A stretch of 11,187 nt of DNA from Flemingiibacterium sp045632605 (GTDB taxonomy: Bacteria; Bacillota; Clostridia; Oscillospirales; CAG-272), in the NCBI GenBank assembly GCA_045632605.1, contig JAZQXA010000015.1:1-11187 (forward strand). The letters are read 5' to 3'. Position numbers and translations under genes: made by a program. Shown one piece after another: positions 1 to 6,576 of the stretch. Under the pieces are notes generated by a model. That model did no database searches, was not told where the DNA came from, and saw nothing but the letters and a program-made list of their open reading frames with translations. Numbering within the stretch: the first letter of the stretch is position 1; each line of letters begins with the position of its first letter.

Positions 1-517
1 TTTTCACGATCAGCTTAAAATCGTAGCTGACCTTGATCTGCGAGGCGAGTGTCTTGGTATGTTCACAGAATCGCCAGCCGGAAGCGATATTAAGTATGTG
101 CAGCTTCCGTACCGTGCATATTTAGAAAGCTTTGAGGAGGAACACCGCAAGGGTATCTGCAAAATTATGGATTTTCTTTCCGATGAGGCAAATTACCCGA
201 TATTTATTCACTGTGTCGGCGGTGCTGACCGTACCGGAGCGATTGCGCTTTATTTGCGTGCACTCGCCGGTGAGTCGGACGATATAATTAATTCCGATTA
301 CGAGCTGACCTCGCTTGCATTTTACGCCTATGCTCTTGGCACTAACGATGATTCCGGGTATCGCAGTCGATATGCACCGTATTATCTTCGCTTTCAAGAG
401 CAGCTTGATGCTTATGCGCCGGGACAGCCGATGTCTGTCAAAGTTCCACTGTTTTTGGCGGAATGCGGTGTCAGCAATGAATGCATGGACAAGATTGTTT
501 CAATAATCAAAAAATAA
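1..517 (+). CDS. Protein-tyrosine/dual-specificity phosphatase-like protein, 5' end cut by the window
   Basis: The frame is open from the first in-frame codon (position 2), so the gene starts upstream; the ATG at 59 lies inside the protein. About 171 residues are visible. The P-loop signature HCVGGADRTG (visible residues 70-79, catalytic Cys codon at 212-214) is the Cx5R active site of cysteine phosphatases. The upstream segment ADLDLRGE matches the 'DLRGE' strand motif typical of the Y_phosphatase3 group of bacterial tyrosine phosphatases. Members of that family hydrolyse phosphotyrosine, and some act on phosphoinositides; the substrate here cannot be read from sequence. No membrane segment is visible in this portion. 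It is convergent with glyS and ends at a shared hairpin. The family call is firm; the physiological role is unknown. Confidence 0.85.
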   Translation, partial: FHDQLKIVADLDLRGECLGMFTESPAGSDIKYVQLPYRAYLESFEEEHRKGICKIMDFLSDEANYPIFIHCVGGADRTGAIALYLRALAGESDDIINSDYELTSLAFYAYALGTNDDSGYRSRYAPYYLRFQEQLDAYAPGQPMSVKVPLFLAECGVSNECMDKIVSIIKK

Positions 518-520
518 TGA

Positions 521-554
521 AAATCGGGCTGCCGCTTTCACGGTAACCCGATTT
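521..554. terminator. Bidirectional Rho-independent terminator between the phosphatase gene and glyS
   Basis: An 8-bp perfect outer stem (521-528 with 547-554, AAATCGGG/CCCGATTT) continues inward through an imperfect GC-rich stem to a 6-nt loop. T-rich sequence follows on the plus strand (GATTTTTAT). The A-rich 5' flank supplies a U-tract on the minus strand. It lies 4 bp after the phosphatase stop and 17 bp after the glyS stop, as expected for a shared terminator of convergent genes. Confidence 0.85.
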
Positions 555-571
555 GATTTTTATAATTAGGT

Positions 572-1972
572 TTAGAACTTAATCTTTTCTGCGATATAAG
601 CCTTGAGCTCGGAAATCGGAATACGAACCTGCTCCATGGTGTCGCGGTCACGGACGGTTACGCAGTTGTCGGTTTCGGAATCGAAATCGTAGGTTACACA
701 AAGAGGTGTACCGATTTCGTCCTCACGGCGGTAACGCTTACCGATTGAACCGGTTTCGTCAAAGTCGGTCATGAAGTCTTTCGAGAGGTCTGTGTATATT
801 TCCATAGCCTTTTCGGAGAGCTTCTTTGAGAGAGGAAGCACCGCAACCTTAAACGGTGCGATGGTCGGATGGAAACGCATTACAACGCGGACATCGTTCT
901 TTTCTGCGTCGATAACTTCCTCGTCATATGCTTCAACAAGGAGAGCAAGTGCCATACGGTCTGCACCGAGAGACGGCTCAACGACGTAAGGAATGTAATG
1001 CTCATTTGTTTCAGGATCAAAGTATGTCATATCCTGACCGGAATGTTCAGCGTGCTGTGAGAGGTCATAGTTGGTTCTGTCAGCAACGCCCCAAAGTTCG
1101 CCCCAGCCGAACGGGAAGAGATACTCGAAGTCGGTGGTTGCCTTGGAGTAGAACGAAAGCTCCTCGGGCTCATGGTCACGAAGACGGAGATTTTCCTCTT
1201 TGACATTGAGGCTCTTGAGCCAATTGTGGCAGTATTCGCGCCAATATGCGAACCATTCAAGGTCGGTGTCGGGCTTGCAGAAGAATTCAAGCTCCATCTG
1301 CTCAAACTCACGGATACGGAAGATGAAGTTACCGGGAGTGATTTCATTTCTGAACGACTTACCAACCTGGCAAACGCCGAAAGGAAGCTTACGGCGAGTT
1401 GTACGCTGAATAGAATTAAAGTTTACGAAAATCCCCTGTGCAGTTTCGGGGCGGAGATAAACCTCGTTTCCAGAATCTTCTGTAACGCCCTGATGTGTTT
1501 TGAACATAAGGTTAAACTTGCGGATGTCGGTAAAATCAGACTTGCCGCAGCCGGGGCAGGGGACGTTATTTGATCGGATATAATCGAGAAGTGCTTCGCC
1601 GTCCATTGCCTCTACGTTTACGTCAGTAATGTTATTTTCTTTGACGTATTCTTCAACGAGCTTATCGGCACGGTGACGCATTTTACAAGCCTTACAGTCG
1701 ATGAGCGGATCGTTAAAGGTTGCAACGTGACCGGATGCCACCCAAACCTCGCGGTTCATGAGAATCGCGGAGTCAAGACCGACGTTATAGGGATTCTCCT
1801 GAACGAACTTCTTCCACCATGCACGCTTTACGTTGTTTTTCATTTCAACGCCGAGAGGGCCGTAGTCCCAAGAGTTAGCGAGACCGCCATAGATCTCGGA
1901 GCCGGGGAAAACGAAGCCTCTTGTTTTGCAGAGCGCGACGATTTTGTCCATTGTTTTTTCTGTGTTTTTCAT
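572..1972 (-). CDS. glyS: Glycine--tRNA ligase, alpha2 (eukaryote/archaeal-like) type
   Basis: Class II aminoacyl-tRNA synthetase that charges tRNA-Gly with glycine in the cytoplasm. At 466 aa it is the usual length for the homodimeric bacterial enzyme, which is unrelated in architecture to the alpha2beta2 GlyQ/GlyS form. The N-terminal catalytic core carries GSEIYGGLANSWDYGPLG (residues 24-41). Motif 2 is FRNEITP (207-213), followed by FRIREFEQMELEFF, and motif 3 is EPSLGADR (332-339). Four cysteines in CKAC (93-96) and CPGC (139-142) form a likely zinc site inserted in the catalytic domain. Residues from about 370 to the end are the HGTP-type anticodon-binding domain. The start is set by AAAGGA about 8 nt upstream; the second Met (residue 8) is less likely. 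It lies 54 bp downstream of the LCP gene with no evident terminator or T-box between them. Confidence 0.97.
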   Translation of the reverse strand: MKNTEKTMDKIVALCKTRGFVFPGSEIYGGLANSWDYGPLGVEMKNNVKRAWWKKFVQENPYNVGLDSAILMNREVWVASGHVATFNDPLIDCKACKMRHRADKLVEEYVKENNITDVNVEAMDGEALLDYIRSNNVPCPGCGKSDFTDIRKFNLMFKTHQGVTEDSGNEVYLRPETAQGIFVNFNSIQRTTRRKLPFGVCQVGKSFRNEITPGNFIFRIREFEQMELEFFCKPDTDLEWFAYWREYCHNWLKSLNVKEENLRLRDHEPEELSFYSKATTDFEYLFPFGWGELWGVADRTNYDLSQHAEHSGQDMTYFDPETNEHYIPYVVEPSLGADRMALALLVEAYDEEVIDAEKNDVRVVMRFHPTIAPFKVAVLPLSKKLSEKAMEIYTDLSKDFMTDFDETGSIGKRYRREDEIGTPLCVTYDFDSETDNCVTVRDRDTMEQVRIPISELKAYIAEKIKF

Positions 1973-1988
1973 TTTATATGTCCTTTCT

Positions 1989-2007
1989 TCACGGCTGGCT
2001 GCCGTGA
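1989..2007 (-). other. Perfect 7-bp hairpin in the glyS leader
   Basis: TCACGGC (1989-1995) pairs perfectly with GCCGTGA (2001-2007) around a 5-nt loop. In the direction of transcription the hairpin sits just before the glyS ribosome binding site. Its T-run lies before the stem, not after it, so it is not a canonical intrinsic terminator for the LCP gene. It could be an attenuating, processing or mRNA-stabilising stem. The structure is plain in the sequence; its function is unknown. Confidence 0.5.
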
Positions 2008-2026
2008 TAAAAAATTTTGACTGAAA

Positions 2027-3073
2027 TTATTTATATGAGTCGAATATTTTTACCGCACTCGCAACCGACGGCTCAAAATATGTAATACCGTCGAAAACTT
2101 TACTTGTGCCGGGATATGTAATTGTTACTGCTTCAAATTTTGAATAAGCAAAAATCAAATCGAGATTGTTAAAAAGATCATCAACAGTGAAGGTTGTTTC
2201 AACGTGCTCTGAAAGTGCAGTGTAAAGTTCTGCAGCTTTTTCGAGATAGGTTATGTTTGTGAACTTTGCGAGGATTGCTTTCGCAAACTCAATTGTGGTG
2301 TTCATTCTGCCGACGTTGCCATTCTTATATCCGACATAGCGAAGAAGCTGTGCCGCCTTTTCGCCGTCGATCGTCGTTGTGCCTTTTTTGAGATCAATTT
2401 CAAGCTCCTGCAGAGGGTCGCTGTACTGCATATCCTCCGGAACATAATATGTAATCGTTCCGACAGCATCAATGGCTTCTTTGATTGCTTCAACAGAAAC
2501 TGTTGCGTAATAATCAATGCGAAGCTCAGTCATCGTTGCTACCTTGCCGCATAGATAGTTGATTCCTTTGGTGCTGAGCGTGTCACCAAGCTGAACATAT
2601 GTACCGTCTACATACACACGTGAGTTTCGCGGAATCGAGCAGAAAACGAACTGACGGTTTTCTTTGTCAACACGCAGAAGCACAATCATATCGGCTCCCC
2701 ACGGACGGTTACGCTTATCGGGAAAACCGTCGCCTTCCCATTTTTCTTCGTAATCGTAGTCATCGAAAATGCCGGGCTGATAGTCTGTACCGACGAGGAG
2801 AATATTGAATGTTTCGCCTTTTATTTCGTCGATGAAATCGGGCACGGTTGTATCTTCTGAACCTGAGGTGCTTTGGGGATTATTAATGTCTGTATTGGGA
2901 TTGCCGGGATTATACTGACCGTCCGGTGCAGTATCGTGCGAAATTTCATTTCCGGTTGGTATGGTGTCTTCCATAGTATCAACGACGAAGCCGACAATGA
3001 GATATGCCAGAACGCCGAAAATTAATGCTGATATAAGAAAAGTGAGTGCAAAATTACGCAGAGCTGAAAGCAT
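2027..3073 (-). CDS. LytR-CpsA-Psr (LCP) family cell-envelope protein
   Basis: 348 aa. An N-terminal membrane anchor (about residues 9-31, a hydrophobic run without a lipobox) is followed by an Asn/Pro/Asp-rich low-complexity linker (about 40-80) and an extracellular LCP domain (about 88-275). Visible LCP marks are FNILLVGTD (89-97), ADMIVLLRVD (127-136), FCSIPRN (144-150) and LLRYVGYKNGNVGRM (243-257). LCP enzymes transfer polyprenyl-phosphate-linked glycopolymers such as teichoic acid or capsule onto peptidoglycan outside the membrane. Two positions differ from the usual family motifs: the RSDT-type Arg is replaced (GAD at 126-128), and SIPRD reads SIPRN. The start is supported by GAAAGGA 9 nt upstream and a consensus promoter. 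Family membership is confident; the glycopolymer substrate is unknown. Confidence 0.88.
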   Translation of the reverse strand: MLSALRNFALTFLISALIFGVLAYLIVGFVVDTMEDTIPTGNEISHDTAPDGQYNPGNPNTDINNPQSTSGSEDTTVPDFIDEIKGETFNILLVGTDYQPGIFDDYDYEEKWEGDGFPDKRNRPWGADMIVLLRVDKENRQFVFCSIPRNSRVYVDGTYVQLGDTLSTKGINYLCGKVATMTELRIDYYATVSVEAIKEAIDAVGTITYYVPEDMQYSDPLQELEIDLKKGTTTIDGEKAAQLLRYVGYKNGNVGRMNTTIEFAKAILAKFTNITYLEKAAELYTALSEHVETTFTVDDLFNNLDLIFAYSKFEAVTITYPGTSKVFDGITYFEPSVASAVKIFDSYK

Positions 3074-3120
3074 GAAACATCATCCTTTCGATAATATTCG
3101 TATTTATGGTATACCTTAAT

Positions 3121-3149
3121 ATTATACCACAGTGATATTTATTTGTCAA
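3121..3149 (-). promoter_or_regulatory. Consensus sigma-A promoter for LCP-glyS
   Basis: Read on the minus strand, TTGACA (3149-3144) is followed by a 17-nt spacer and TATAAT (3126-3121). Both hexamers and the spacer match consensus. The predicted start near 3114 gives a leader of about 40 nt with the GAAAGGA site at 3083-3089. This suggests strong constitutive transcription of the LCP gene and, by read-through, glyS. Confidence 0.9.
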
Positions 3150-3236
3150 GTGAAAAGAGGGAAATAGCGGCACATACAGTTTCACTTAACATTTGCTTGT
3201 TTGACGTGTAAAATTCAGAAAAGTTCCCGAAAATTC

Positions 3237-3276
3237 AATGAATCTCCTCCGCTTCAAATGGCAGAGGAGATTCATT
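3237..3276 (-). terminator. Terminator-like hairpin after the four-helix-bundle gene
   Basis: A perfect 13-bp inverted repeat (3237-3249 with 3264-3276, arms AATGAATCTCCTC and its complement) surrounds a 14-nt loop. It begins 6 bp beyond the stop codon of the leftward gene. The following minus-strand sequence is only moderately T-rich (GAATTTTC), so termination may be imperfect. It also separates this gene from the LCP promoter. Confidence 0.75.
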
Positions 3277-3282
3277 TATACT

Positions 3283-3627
3283 TCACTTTTTCAAAAAATT
3301 GATTTCATCCGTAATCATCGAGCGAACGGAGTCACAGTCGTCAGCCCAATCGCGAAAATCGGAGTCTGAAAAATATCCTGTGCTGTAAAGAAGCTCAAGC
3401 CAATATCCGGTTTGCACTGCCACATCGAGAGCAGATTTCAGCTTTGATATGTGTTCATCGTCATCGGAGGCAAACTGTGCTTCATAAATATAAGCCCCGA
3501 CCAAGGTTCCGGATTTTGCAAGCTGGGGCGCAATCACAGATTCGTGGTTTGCAATAAGATCCTGAACAAGGTTAACTATTGCCGCTGAAAAATCAAGTGA
3601 TGCGGCAGGCAGATTATTATTAGGCAA
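3283..3627 (-). CDS. Four-helix-bundle protein of the S23 / 23S rRNA intervening-sequence (IVP) family
   Basis: 114 aa, the normal length for the family. The core SGTLVGAYIYEAQFA (39-53) and HISKLKSALDVAVQTGYWLELL (from 59) match the family pattern 'SGTSIGANIxEAQ...FISKLxIALKEAxETxYWLELL'. The C-terminal half is a predicted helix ending in Lys-Lys. Relatives form pentameric four-helix bundles. Some are encoded inside 23S rRNA intervening sequences, and the Avd protein of diversity-generating retroelements shares the fold, but free-standing chromosomal copies like this one have no established function. The start is TTG, chosen because GGAGG lies 7 nt upstream and no in-frame ATG fits. It is directly downstream of tRNA-Arg on the same strand. 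Confidence 0.8.
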   Translation of the reverse strand: MPNNNLPAASLDFSAAIVNLVQDLIANHESVIAPQLAKSGTLVGAYIYEAQFASDDDEHISKLKSALDVAVQTGYWLELLYSTGYFSDSDFRDWADDCDSVRSMITDEINFLKK

Positions 3628-3634
3628 TTTTGAA

Positions 3635-3639
3635 CCTCC
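3635..3639 (-). promoter_or_regulatory. Shine-Dalgarno site that fixes the TTG start
   Basis: On the minus strand, TTGGAGGTT places GGAGG 7 nt before the TTG at 3627-3625. The strength and spacing of this site are the main reason for accepting a non-ATG start. Confidence 0.8.
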
Positions 3640-3691
3640 AATTTAAAGTTACAGTCATCCGGCTGAGTGTTGTTGTGCGAACGGATAGTTG

Positions 3692-3724
3692 CCCATTATC
3701 TCTGAAATTTATTGAGAGAATGGG
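3692..3724 (-). other. Hairpin between tRNA-Arg and the four-helix-bundle gene
   Basis: Arms of 11 nt (3692-3702 and 3714-3724) pair at 10 of 11 positions around an 11-nt loop, starting 3 nt after the CCA end of the tRNA. On the minus strand it is not followed by a T-run, so it is not a canonical intrinsic terminator. It may be a weak terminator or a 3' processing stem that still allows read-through. Confidence 0.55.
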
Positions 3725-3727
3725 ATT

Positions 3728-3804
3728 TGGCCCGCTCGACAGGATTCGAACCTGCGACCATCGGAATCGGAATCCGGTACTCTATCCAGCTGAGCTACGA
3801 GCGG
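3728..3804 (-). tRNA. tRNA-Arg, anticodon CCG, CCA encoded
   Basis: 77 nt. The acceptor stem CCGCTCG pairs fully with CGAGCGG, followed by discriminator G and an encoded CCA (3730-3728). The D arm GCTC/GAGT, D loop AGCTGGATA, and T arm GCAGG / TTCGAAT / CCTGT are all present. The anticodon loop TTCCGAT puts CCG at 3770-3768, reading the Arg codon CGG. The top anticodon-stem pair (27-43) is a C-A mismatch; the other four pairs are good. Confidence 0.95.
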
Positions 3805-3818
3805 TAATATGCTGTATT

Positions 3819-3847
3819 ATTATACCACTTTACAGATTAAAAGTAAA
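3819..3847 (-). promoter_or_regulatory. Promoter for tRNA-Arg, extended -10
   Basis: On the minus strand TTTACT (3847-3842, 4 of 6 matches) is spaced 17 nt from a perfect TATAAT (3824-3819), which is preceded by TGG, an extended -10 element. The predicted start lies a few nucleotides before the mature tRNA 5' end at 3804. Confidence 0.8.
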
Positions 3848-3861
3848 CCCCTTGTGATAGA

Positions 3862-3875
3862 ATTTTAGCTAAAAT
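3862..3875. repeat. Perfect 14-bp palindrome upstream of the tRNA-Arg promoter
   Basis: ATTTTAGCTAAAAT is its own reverse complement. It lies 15 bp upstream of the tRNA-Arg -35 element, in the divergent intergenic region. Its size and symmetry resemble a dimeric-regulator operator, but no regulator can be named. Nearby, TGCACAA occurs twice in direct orientation (3884-3890 and 3917-3923). Confidence 0.45.
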
Positions 3876-3992
3876 CAGCATGGTGCACAAATTATACACC
3901 AAACCCTTGAAGGAGTTGCACAATAGAGAGTCGAAGCTTATCAAAAAACCGTGCGTTTTTTCAAGTTTATTGACATTTTTACGCTTTTGCTA

Positions 3993-4021
3993 TGGACATT
4001 TATTCTGTTTTGTGATATAAT
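3993..4021 (+). promoter_or_regulatory. Sigma-A promoter of the rseC-recJ-rel-dtd-hemZ operon
   Basis: TGGACA (3993-3998, 5 of 6 matches) is spaced 17 nt from a perfect TATAAT (4016-4021). The -10 is preceded by TGTGA. The predicted start near 4028 gives a leader of about 35 nt. No other convincing promoter precedes the operon genes, so this probably drives the whole block. A second -35-like TTGACA occurs at 3970-3975 but has no -10 at the right distance. Confidence 0.85.
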
Positions 4022-4062
4022 AAACAGTATACTTGTATTTTTAACAGAAAGTGGGTGACGGT

Positions 4063-4503
4063 ATGCAGCAGATTGGTATTGTAAGAGAAGTTTTTGATGA
4101 TTATGCGCTCGTTGAAGTGTCGAGAAAATCAGCCTGCGAAAACTGTCACGCAAACATTGACGGCGGATGCTCGGCTTGCATTTCTTTCGGAGAAAAAGCC
4201 GCTGTTTCAAAGGCTGAAAATTCCATTGGCGCAAACGTCGGTGAACGGGTTATAATAGAAACCGCATCGTCGAGAGTACTCCTTTATGCGGCAGCGGTAT
4301 TTCTGTTTCCGCTTATACTGGGTCTTATCGGATATTTTGTTGGTGGACTTTTCGGTGCTGTATCTGCACCTTATCTGGGGGCGCTTGCCGGATTTGCTTT
4401 TGCATTTCTCGTTGTCTTTTTGACTCTTAACCGTTCTGCCGAAAAACGGCTTGATGTTAAAATTATCCGCATTCTTACGAAAGTCGGTGATGAAATATGC
4501 TGA
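4063..4503 (+). CDS. SoxR-reducing system / RseC-MucC family membrane protein
   Basis: 146 aa. The N-terminal cytosolic part holds a Cx2C...Cx2C cluster (Cys 25, 28, 36, 39), followed by two transmembrane helices (about 72-94 and 103-123) and a short basic tail. This layout, with an IGIVREVFDDYALVEV start, matches the RseC/MucC family. In proteobacteria RseC modulates sigma-E and, with Rnf-type electron transport, keeps SoxR reduced. Clostridial homologues are uncharacterised, and no rnf or sigma-E gene is visible here. I prefer ATG 4063 over the in-frame GTG at 4051 because the SD-like GTGGGTGA lies just upstream of 4063. It is the first gene of the operon and overlaps recJ by 7 bp (ATGCTGA), suggesting translational coupling. 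Confidence 0.8.
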   Translation: MQQIGIVREVFDDYALVEVSRKSACENCHANIDGGCSACISFGEKAAVSKAENSIGANVGERVIIETASSRVLLYAAAVFLFPLILGLIGYFVGGLFGAVSAPYLGALAGFAFAFLVVFLTLNRSAEKRLDVKIIRILTKVGDEIC

Positions 4504-6563
4504 AACACGCTTCAAAAAAGAAAATCTGGCAGGTTTCCGAAAATTTCACCGACACAGCTTCAATTGGTAATATATCCCGCGTGCTCAACCTATCATTTGC
4601 CGCATCGAAGCTACTTGCTTGCAGAGGTTATGACACACCTGATTGCGCACACAGCTTTCTCAAAAAAGAAACTGAACTTCTGCATGACCCGTTTTTACTT
4701 GCCGATATGGACAAAGCGGCAGACCGCGTGCTTACTGCGGTATACAAAGGCGAAAAAATCGTCGTTTACGGCGACTACGATGTTGACGGCGTTACAGCTG
4801 TTACTGTTATGTATACTTATCTGCGCAACTGCGGTGCCAATGTGAAATACTATATTCCAAACCGCATCGGCGAGGGATACGGTGTTAATTTTGAGGCGCT
4901 TAAAAACTTTGCTGAAGACGGGTATACACTCCTTATTACAGTCGATACCGGTATCACCGCTATCGACGAAATTGAAAAGGCGAAAGGAATCGGTCTTGAG
5001 GCGGTTATCACAGACCATCACGAGTGTCGTGATATACTTCCAGATGCTGTGGCGGTTGTTAATCCCTGCCGTCCAGACTGCTCTTATCCGTTCGGGGAGC
5101 TTGCCGGTTGCGGAGTTGCATTCAAGCTCGTTTGTGCGCTTGAAATGAAACGCCGCGGCGTAAATATGTATGATGCCACAAAAACGGTTGCCGCAGATTT
5201 TGCTGAATTTGTCGCTATCGGAACTATCGCTGACGTTATGCCGCTTATCGGCGAAAACCGTATAATTGTAAGCTACGGACTTAAGCTGCTTGAAAACACA
5301 GAGAATATAGGTCTTGCGGCGCTCATGCGTGCTTCGGGGCTTATAACACTTGATGCGGATGGCAGTATCGTTAAAAAGAAAATTACATCCTCCGCTGTCG
5401 GTTTTTCGATTGCGCCGCGTCTTAATGCCGCAGGACGTATTTCAAGTGCCGAATTATCTGTAGAGCTTCTTCTTTGCCGCGACAAGCTTCGCGCAGAGGA
5501 GCTTTCCGCAGAGCTTTGCGAAACCAACCGTCAGCGCCAGGCAGAAGAAAACAGTATAATCGAAGAAGCTGACAAAAAAATTGAGCTTCAGTGCCGCGAG
5601 GATGACCATGTTATCGTACTCGACGATGATCACTGGCATCACGGTGTAATCGGCATTGTTTGCTCACGGCTTACTGATAAATATAATCTTCCGTCAATTT
5701 TAATCAGCTTTGAGCACAATACCGGTGATACGCCCTCTCCCGGGGATATCGGAAAAGGCTCCGGTCGTTCAATTCGTGGCCTCAATCTTTTCGAAGCACT
5801 TGCGGATTCTTCCGAACTGCTTGAAAAATACGGTGGGCACGAGCTTGCCGCGGGATTATCTGTAACTCGCGAAAAGCTTGATTTATTTCGCCGAGCAATT
5901 AACAGCTACGCCGAAAATAAACTTGCCGGCGAAAGCTTTTGCCGTGTCGTAGACATCGACCTTGTGCTTTATCCGGAAGAAATATCACAGCGTCTTGCCG
6001 ACGAATTATATCTGCTTGAGCCTTTCGGCACCGGAAATGCACAGCCTGTTTTTGAAACAGACAGACTCATTATTTCCGAGATAACGCCGCTTTCCGGCGG
6101 AAAGCATACAAAATTAACGCTTAATGCCCCAGGACTTTCATCGGTGTTTACCGCACTTCTTTTTGGTACACCAACGGCGGAATTTGAATATTCTGTCGGT
6201 GAAGCAGTTGATATCGCCTACAATCTTGACATTAACGAGTTCAGAGGCAGAAGGAGCGTTCAGCTTCTTGTTCGCGATATAAGAAAATCCAAAAGTGATT
6301 ACATTCCCGAAAGAGAAGATTTTGTAAAACTATATCTTTTGCTAAAAGAAAAAATTTCACCAATAAAAACAGGCGTTGATATGCTTTCGGAAAAGCTTGG
6401 ATTTTCATGTGAAACCATCCTTCTGATGCTCGATGTTTTCGCCGAGCTTTCGATAATAAGGCTTTACCGTTCCGAGCAGCTTGAAATAACGCTTCTCCCG
6501 ACCAAAGGGAAAATTCCGCTCGATACATCTCATATATTGGCGGCTATAGGTTACCGCCCGTAA
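4497..6563 (+). CDS. recJ: Single-stranded-DNA-specific exonuclease RecJ
   Basis: 688 aa, within the family range. RecJ degrades ssDNA 5' to 3' in recombination, mismatch and base-excision repair using Mn/Mg. DHH-domain motifs are in order: VYGDYDVDGVTA (90-101), TVDTGITA (148-155), ITDHHE (171-176) and IGTIADVMPL (241-250). The bridging GFSIAPRLNAAGR follows (302-314). The DHHA1 domain contains HWHHGVIGIVCSRL (379-392), GKGSGRSIRG (419-428) and KYGGHELAAG (444-453). An OB-like domain includes LLEPFGTGNAQPVF, and a C-terminal extension of about 90 residues follows. All expected metal ligands appear present. The loop before GKGSGRS (about 405-418) is longer and more polar than in typical RecJ. 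The start overlaps the rseC-like stop, and rel follows after 13 bp. Confidence 0.97.
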   Translation: MLKHASKKKIWQVSENFTDTASIGNISRVLNLSFAASKLLACRGYDTPDCAHSFLKKETELLHDPFLLADMDKAADRVLTAVYKGEKIVVYGDYDVDGVTAVTVMYTYLRNCGANVKYYIPNRIGEGYGVNFEALKNFAEDGYTLLITVDTGITAIDEIEKAKGIGLEAVITDHHECRDILPDAVAVVNPCRPDCSYPFGELAGCGVAFKLVCALEMKRRGVNMYDATKTVAADFAEFVAIGTIADVMPLIGENRIIVSYGLKLLENTENIGLAALMRASGLITLDADGSIVKKKITSSAVGFSIAPRLNAAGRISSAELSVELLLCRDKLRAEELSAELCETNRQRQAEENSIIEEADKKIELQCREDDHVIVLDDDHWHHGVIGIVCSRLTDKYNLPSILISFEHNTGDTPSPGDIGKGSGRSIRGLNLFEALADSSELLEKYGGHELAAGLSVTREKLDLFRRAINSYAENKLAGESFCRVVDIDLVLYPEEISQRLADELYLLEPFGTGNAQPVFETDRLIISEITPLSGGKHTKLTLNAPGLSSVFTALLFGTPTAEFEYSVGEAVDIAYNLDINEFRGRRSVQLLVRDIRKSKSDYIPEREDFVKLYLLLKEKISPIKTGVDMLSEKLGFSCETILLMLDVFAELSIIRLYRSEQLEITLLPTKGKIPLDTSHILAAIGYRP

Positions 6564-6576
6564 GGAAGTGAACTTT

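Noticed and set aside
1172..1573. 133-codon plus-strand ORF antisense to glyS
   Set aside because: It is inside the conserved catalytic part of glyS and has no recognisable protein features.
3283..3627. Diversity-generating retroelement, because the Avd accessory protein shares the four-helix-bundle fold
   Set aside because: No reverse transcriptase, template repeat or variable repeat is present in the window.
3630..3857. 75-codon plus-strand ORF across the tRNA region
   Set aside because: Its translation (DRIRTCDHRNRNPVLYPAELRA) is the familiar false peptide produced by reading a tRNA gene antisense; it overlaps the tRNA-Arg fully.
3944..3962. Hairpin with A6 and T6 arms as a terminator
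   Set aside because: The stem is 7 bp and almost all A-T, no gene ends just before it, and it lies between divergent promoters.
3970..3998. TTGACA at 3970 as the main -35 of the right-hand operon
   Set aside because: The sequence 17 nt downstream is TGGACA, not a -10. The TGGACA/TATAAT pair at 3993-4021 fits far better.
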